A stretch of 34,367 bases of DNA from a bacterium (lineage in GTDB: Bacteria; Margulisbacteria; Marinamargulisbacteria; UBA817; JAQBTH01): NCBI GenBank assembly GCA_027623425.1, contig JAQBTH010000014.1:1-34367 (forward strand), read 5' to 3'. Below, in pieces: positions 32,301-34,367 of the stretch. Both the position numbers and the translations under genes were made by a program. Under the pieces are notes generated by a model. It was not told the DNA's origin. It saw nothing but the letters and a program-made list of their open reading frames with translations, and ran no database searches. How positions within the stretch are numbered: the first letter of the stretch is position 1; every line of letters starts with the position of its first letter.

Positions 32301-34349
32301 GAATTCTGGGTTTGCCCCTTGATGGAAGCCTGTTACGGATTCCATTTCACTCAAACTTGCTTTCATGACACTGACGGCTTTGTCGCGATCTGGTATGAAG
32401 TTTAGTGTGTCTAATGGCCCGCCGAATTCTTGAACTAAGGCCGCTGTGTCTGCACGAACGCCCGCGGCTTTCAGCACGGAAGGCTCGCTCATGCGCATCA
32501 TTTTTACTAATAAATTTGCCGCTTGATCGTCGTCTAATTTACTAAGCACATTCGCCAAGATCTGTTTTTGAGCTGGGCTTGCCATAATTGCGGCAAAGGC
32601 CTGCACTTGTTCTTTCTTCTCATCACTGGCGACCTTATCGGGTGATGGATTGTCTTGTAAATCTTGCAAGAAACTACCCACAACTTCGTACTGACCTGCA
32701 ATATGTGCTAGATCAACAAGCGCACCTGTTTCTAATCGTGCAGGATCTACGTCCATTCCTGCTTCTCTGGCCACCATGCGTTCTAAATCGTTTAGCCCAT
32801 CCATCGCCACGGCTTCATCGATCGCGGTATCGCTCATTGCAGACTGTAGGTCTTTAGGTAAGGCTCGGGCCATACGTTGCATCATTGCCTCGCGGCTTAG
32901 CACCACGGCATTGTCACCATCTCGGTCCTGACCTTTTAGTGCCGTTGCCGTTTGATCCGCGAAATCAGCACCAAGACCGCCCACTTCTTGCACCGTGTTT
33001 TCAAATCCGAGTTCGGCCGCCATCGCGCTAGGTGGTTTTTGTGTGTTTTGGTGGATTGCTTGCGCCAGCGAACGTTCAATTCGGCCTGGTTTAGAACCCA
33101 CTTCATCATAGGTGGCGCGGGCATCGATGACCGACATTTTGGCCACACCTTGGGCTGCGGCGTCTGCTGGTACTGCGCGAAGTGTGGTGCGAATCAGTTG
33201 TCTGGCGAACTGTGCGCGTTTTGGATCTGATACCGTGTCTCTTACCATGCGTATCAAATCGCGTTCAAGATTAGCGCGGTCTGTGGGGTTACCATTAATT
33301 GATTTTTTCACGCCAGATGTGATGCTGGCTTTTTTATCATCGCTCACTCCACCATCTAATAAGAGTAATAGCGCGGTATTTAATGAATCGGCCACTCTGT
33401 CTCTATTAATTGCGACTGGTGCCGCACTTGGTTCTACTCGTGTAGGCGTTTCAACCGGTTCAGAGCTAGGGTCTGTTCCGCGATCTGCCATTTGTATTAA
33501 TTGCGCGGCTCCGACCCCACCAGCTAAGGCTTTGGCTTCATCCGATGCGTCGCCGGCATCGTCGCCTGGGCTGTCACCTGCATCGCTTAATGCTGAGGTT
33601 TGCCCTATGGACTGTAGTTCGGCGCCTTCTTCATCGCGCTGAACCGTTAACGTACTTTGTAAATTTTGTATTTCAGCCGCCAACTGTTCACGGCGTTTTT
33701 TGTCTTTTTCATCAATAAACGCAGAGGCACTTATATTCGCTGCTAAATCTTTGAAATCGTCGGCAATGCCTTTGGTGTCGTGACCGTCATGTTCAATGCT
33801 GCGTTCATTAAACGCTTGATCCACACCTGCAAGGTCTTTTCCAAACTGTTCAAAGTCAATATTGCTGTTTTTTTGTGCGTGTTCGCCTAAATCGGAACGC
33901 AACCCTTCTAATCGGCTAATTTGATCTGAACCGGCTCGCGTCCCATCCAATGATGCATCTGCATTTTGAAATTGATTTTGAAATGCCCCAGCCACTAAAT
34001 GGGTGTGGCTTCCATCGCCTAAAATCATTTCTCGTAGTTGTTTTTTATTCTCTTCACTTAATGATTCACCTGATTGTGTATACACATCCATTGCCATATT
34101 AATGCGCTTCATGCGAATATCATCGCCTGCGCCTTTGTCTGCACTTCCCGATGCCGCGGCTTCCGATTCCGTTATGGCAATATCCAATTCATACTGGCTA
34201 TCCATCTGACGCAATTGACGGGTAAAGTTATGGGCCTGTTTATTCCAATCTCCCATTCCTAGACGACCTAGGAAGGAATCGCTTCCTACACTTTTAAAGA
34301 ATCGATTCTTTTTCTCATCCATTCCCTTTGATTTGGCAAATGCTTCCAT
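23307..34349 (-). CDS. Giant alpha-helical protein (at least 3680 aa), probably partial at the 5' end
   Basis: Continuous 11-kb ORF; no stop between the first ATG and the window edge and no SD before it; helical-repeat texture shared with the 6262-aa protein. Confidence 0.93.
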   Translation of the reverse strand: MEAFAKSKGMDEKKNRFFKSVGSDSFLGRLGMGDWNKQAHNFTRQLRQMDSQYELDIAITESEAAASGSADKGAGDDIRMKRINMAMDVYTQSGESLSEENKKQLREMILGDGSHTHLVAGAFQNQFQNADASLDGTRAGSDQISRLEGLRSDLGEHAQKNSNIDFEQFGKDLAGVDQAFNERSIEHDGHDTKGIADDFKDLAANISASAFIDEKDKKRREQLAAEIQNLQSTLTVQRDEEGAELQSIGQTSALSDAGDSPGDDAGDASDEAKALAGGVGAAQLIQMADRGTDPSSEPVETPTRVEPSAAPVAINRDRVADSLNTALLLLLDGGVSDDKKASITSGVKKSINGNPTDRANLERDLIRMVRDTVSDPKRAQFARQLIRTTLRAVPADAAAQGVAKMSVIDARATYDEVGSKPGRIERSLAQAIHQNTQKPPSAMAAELGFENTVQEVGGLGADFADQTATALKGQDRDGDNAVVLSREAMMQRMARALPKDLQSAMSDTAIDEAVAMDGLNDLERMVAREAGMDVDPARLETGALVDLAHIAGQYEVVGSFLQDLQDNPSPDKVASDEKKEQVQAFAAIMASPAQKQILANVLSKLDDDQAANLLVKMMRMSEPSVLKAAGVRADTAALVQEFGGPLDTLNFIPDRDKAVSVMKASLSEMESVTGFHQGANPEFLGKNLAGFLEQNPQFVPATISEIRENGDFRILAFASDAASPDSDLKRAMVMALPSDIRAHFEGDIAPTIRELHHLSSSSTMPPEAVHAQLQIMKNTSDTLISGAKSFLMNASDADLASPAYKELEKHLDALKQLSRVASPAVIDVAMNDLVQTLERISPTESARIKGDAHVAAVDELAESMKTRIEGAKAGADRTNVIVGLMKEVNDARGLAFYSDDMREFSRVVASAAISAIKGTDAVDVATDPYAAQLVKDASSLLSITGTRTFKSGSMSADHFMNKTVDHIRGVAANPPGTQADIAKVIDSLSSMVSKGEKSETTDSIRAQLLRIKYSNAEPAVKLGQLQRVISDNKEALHELNDPKDPSFKSRADAGMDRLEGHLKDAMSQTLQNDDITAEVKAQMLVSADSKFSASLLSTLKSTDVKTYDKVMSAIQNLTTVKEGYTRSKVGNWNLSPGYKSWGGFFAASTTDKKTPFEHYEWKKNANGVLEPTLVRDKLQVNSLEARAAFELVAEVAKSDTDLAQSKWYRGEENFNKAATFYMQQLSRQAMAGKLNYAELKTQLAQTPGFSEFLSKNVRLKGAFDAYVASSAGTDLKEDAAALTRFLQALNSEVGEKFPSRTLLSGALIHTFVKHDNLSLGNSGQEDAKIAEIMQTLVNGIQDAQTRQSVLVEAIKPLSKDDRIHLLIGINQSTSSRNQDLLIAMMMVDPELTANQLAEFDSNKIKAYFSPQNGRPSVTQDALVKLFSQQKDMNPSAMIALVAQASRADSSILQVTVFAGDQSEQITLLKAASSDSVAELIEQLAASNDPALNQLLVSVSRANPDAITQIMTEPGLDLDVANRLTGAIFGNLSQMGKLDASVVKMVMEYAYNQLDLESLDAYFKGVASMRDPDSQQIIKPDELKVGGMFIYAFAAAIENNPAGALAFFNSERLDSDGEYARSTILNQLTPEHRNILLDETTRNFDVLNDLLGRISPEDEELIILNLITNHTTLLIDNFDKLDASAQSKVSERFMDGMNASPIAAEKGLQDKVNYLQSKFDSMPLVDRLSQRSQLVASNFQGDTDNRALYKEKSNLTLAQLRLAQIELKNLQDYGQLSGEASTPAEAMLKMNSNDRLKLLAVCCGVPKERLTRDTNSPAQTERGFVAQAIGIHMTQHLGNATQMAQAAKLTAAAIASPLFKGTSTTILNELTKVSNNMAVLKLAGNKGALTHHLKAMNEQQLTDLITGIDLRDMSLNDASVKALKTLVEASNVAKIDLEGTNKELNKRKIGQLNGIKTMAAQRGMVISLRLQQQDVANAHLNSLADAPIPVEGRKSFTDTLGEVTADAKLAENLQKSADRAQGSDMDEDSLTKTRLKRNDDLLLFLNHIVLTGKYNISSKDAINPKTGLVDVTRVSQIAVHESKVHAENMMAFQFGDRFTSMQNGLHLPFVPVPIPFVSMLWNKETLDPKLADQRNGLSRAEYMQMNRQTQSLLHHTKEVRRDADSFQHIGPADGKMFEMSDLNNKRGPAHNLPIMINNLRQRDVGLLESNIGEMTRFILGIEDKDEQQLYLKAISDEMDRQDKADDALDSHEMSALSNSNEAQFMTIEKIRGMAAIHTMAVNVDRTLRSNDPTYKGSAYAESLMHRSAVAVEKLIEGMVGKMAQTKPSSLPNSVSSGSEFIKAATSMIARDELATMPRHAKAETPYAVLQERQFYGDMSPQDAHILIGALTNDIPFNGVALLNDKGEIAEDVDINQLKDDHFNGLKAIMIPGEDGTPIRKYTDEQITVFKGSIQAIKDSVAESQENSFLPVVKKVLETSSGEMQRRVQTAMRVATKGTEYEATFLTIRDAMVFEAKAEEFAASVFSGSTTLSVYQKGVQEAVDLQNAKLAQLVAEIPEEKQARFVQQLAQTIEIQFKEQRGQLKGQKNKIVIAKMAAINAMMDKLALRQRTIEDVPSATPTAATGETVLAQNIEGQLNRSEGETRSVIDKDFDAARNGLATTMAKLLTQLPELPQSANDLKRMGAIMAKASFTNPDGSIDKKAQKEAFTLIRKSLGDRNFGDMAMHARSENPALGPLLDGVQQENLRSGFIVYDEAVESSVKYILTGMSQGRDDVLEKPSNWRGSTQTSGVQRKRMNEIMKNPHINDAQKMIIMERLMHTDMVLFAKALEDTGDDAYKWLSYFTSDGNRMRTFVEKFLTAGMSGASLAGHLGASFVNRFNPVKGWRDSLERSADRTGDGVQAIIRRKMNEFANMPAAKKALINADLKATFEDNQIKRTDMNMDIFPAQFMAMMHRHFSQSNEVALMVKDMGGVGVLMDNTELVNDPLLADFWREYLLTEYTKGNEVNRGYWNQVLSENADGKKGRYHHLVQYMDTFKNERGQHTKKHLNLIHKNAFELLMVIDARWDEIPADMALEKRATEDGPGLFEQLKAKPLSGVTGFENLDKMGKSVDKLTKDDQVRATQITGEMAALVDRTEPLGAKELERVEELKTELETLLKRAEGDDTDSKPVRDDAKIKEKRKHNLEFVRSILTKPSPTGYIENEDKLAVRADVIKYIASQRQDLFVALLQHIDDDPKLRPEQKQDEKHKLLLMTSEMMDYSGGARSVEGAKLKASLMQYVTHVSSDVLSKKDKAFINARLFTNTMREEGMLTQTKKDREGHRASQVLSAIMHGVARGIAFGVTAGTSEIIPRYIGHGTHMKMDVGRYSREYVSEEQRFDDFRMGFEPYQDDNGEWHVDDVDLMVDTFLEMEKVVGGETMDELVALQGRQLSENMTRALTTQLRFGSPLRLSLGEKENRNDMTNEEKVAVDKKVFTWAKNALSGLAKLQARWYESVDGDAAKTQEVIDTIGKTSTMIDQLYSHRLLAAAPTADQRLLDETKAEEPFTYEKPDIYGKVFVSSVANYQGVHIAAQLDKANSKEIFRATGLDAAKLEETIRTGQTLQSSSGHEPYRDSASKSLVRELRDIHSQFAGTTYYQEKPFEIDDFIFFLETINSQMEALGDQIMRRPIGISGYSPPGYKA

Positions 34350-34367
34350 TTTAATTTCTAAGAAATC

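Noticed and set aside
1-34367. CRISPR arrays, tRNA/rRNA genes, transposases or phage genes
   Set aside because: None seen: the only tandem DNA repeat is coding, and no mobile-element or RNA-gene signatures were found by reading

Overview
The window is dominated by two giant minus-strand genes, 6262 aa (38..18826) and at least 3680 aa (23307..34349), which cover about 87% of it. Between them lies a compact minus-strand cluster of small, mostly membrane-associated proteins: 324 aa with a C-terminal CxxC and basic tail; 117 aa with an N-terminal TM and coiled coil; 279 aa with a Pro-rich and Lys-rich linker; 64 aa with a C-terminal TM; and about 281 aa that looks like a PlsC-type acyltransferase whose catalytic motif has decayed. 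A lipobox lipoprotein sits directly upstream of the 6262-aa gene. The only credible plus-strand gene is a BolA-family protein.

The 6262-aa protein is a mosaic. Its N-terminal third carries two copies of a transglutaminase-like cysteine-protease fold (GDCEDL...GH...DPT), each followed by a Pro-repeat stalk. It also has recurrent 'IWxxLxxxGYIDxxGxLTxxF' modules and several diverged helical-hairpin plus TM modules. The C-terminal two thirds is an alpha-helical solenoid interrupted by three small beta modules. A stretch of the 6262-aa solenoid is visibly related to a stretch of the 3680-aa protein, so the two giants appear to be paralogous in part.

This looks like an uncharacterised giant-protein envelope or contact apparatus; its function is inferred, not shown. 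The 3680-aa reading frame is open to the window edge with no Shine-Dalgarno before its first ATG, so it may be truncated. All homology statements come from reading the sequence by eye. Host taxonomy was not determined.
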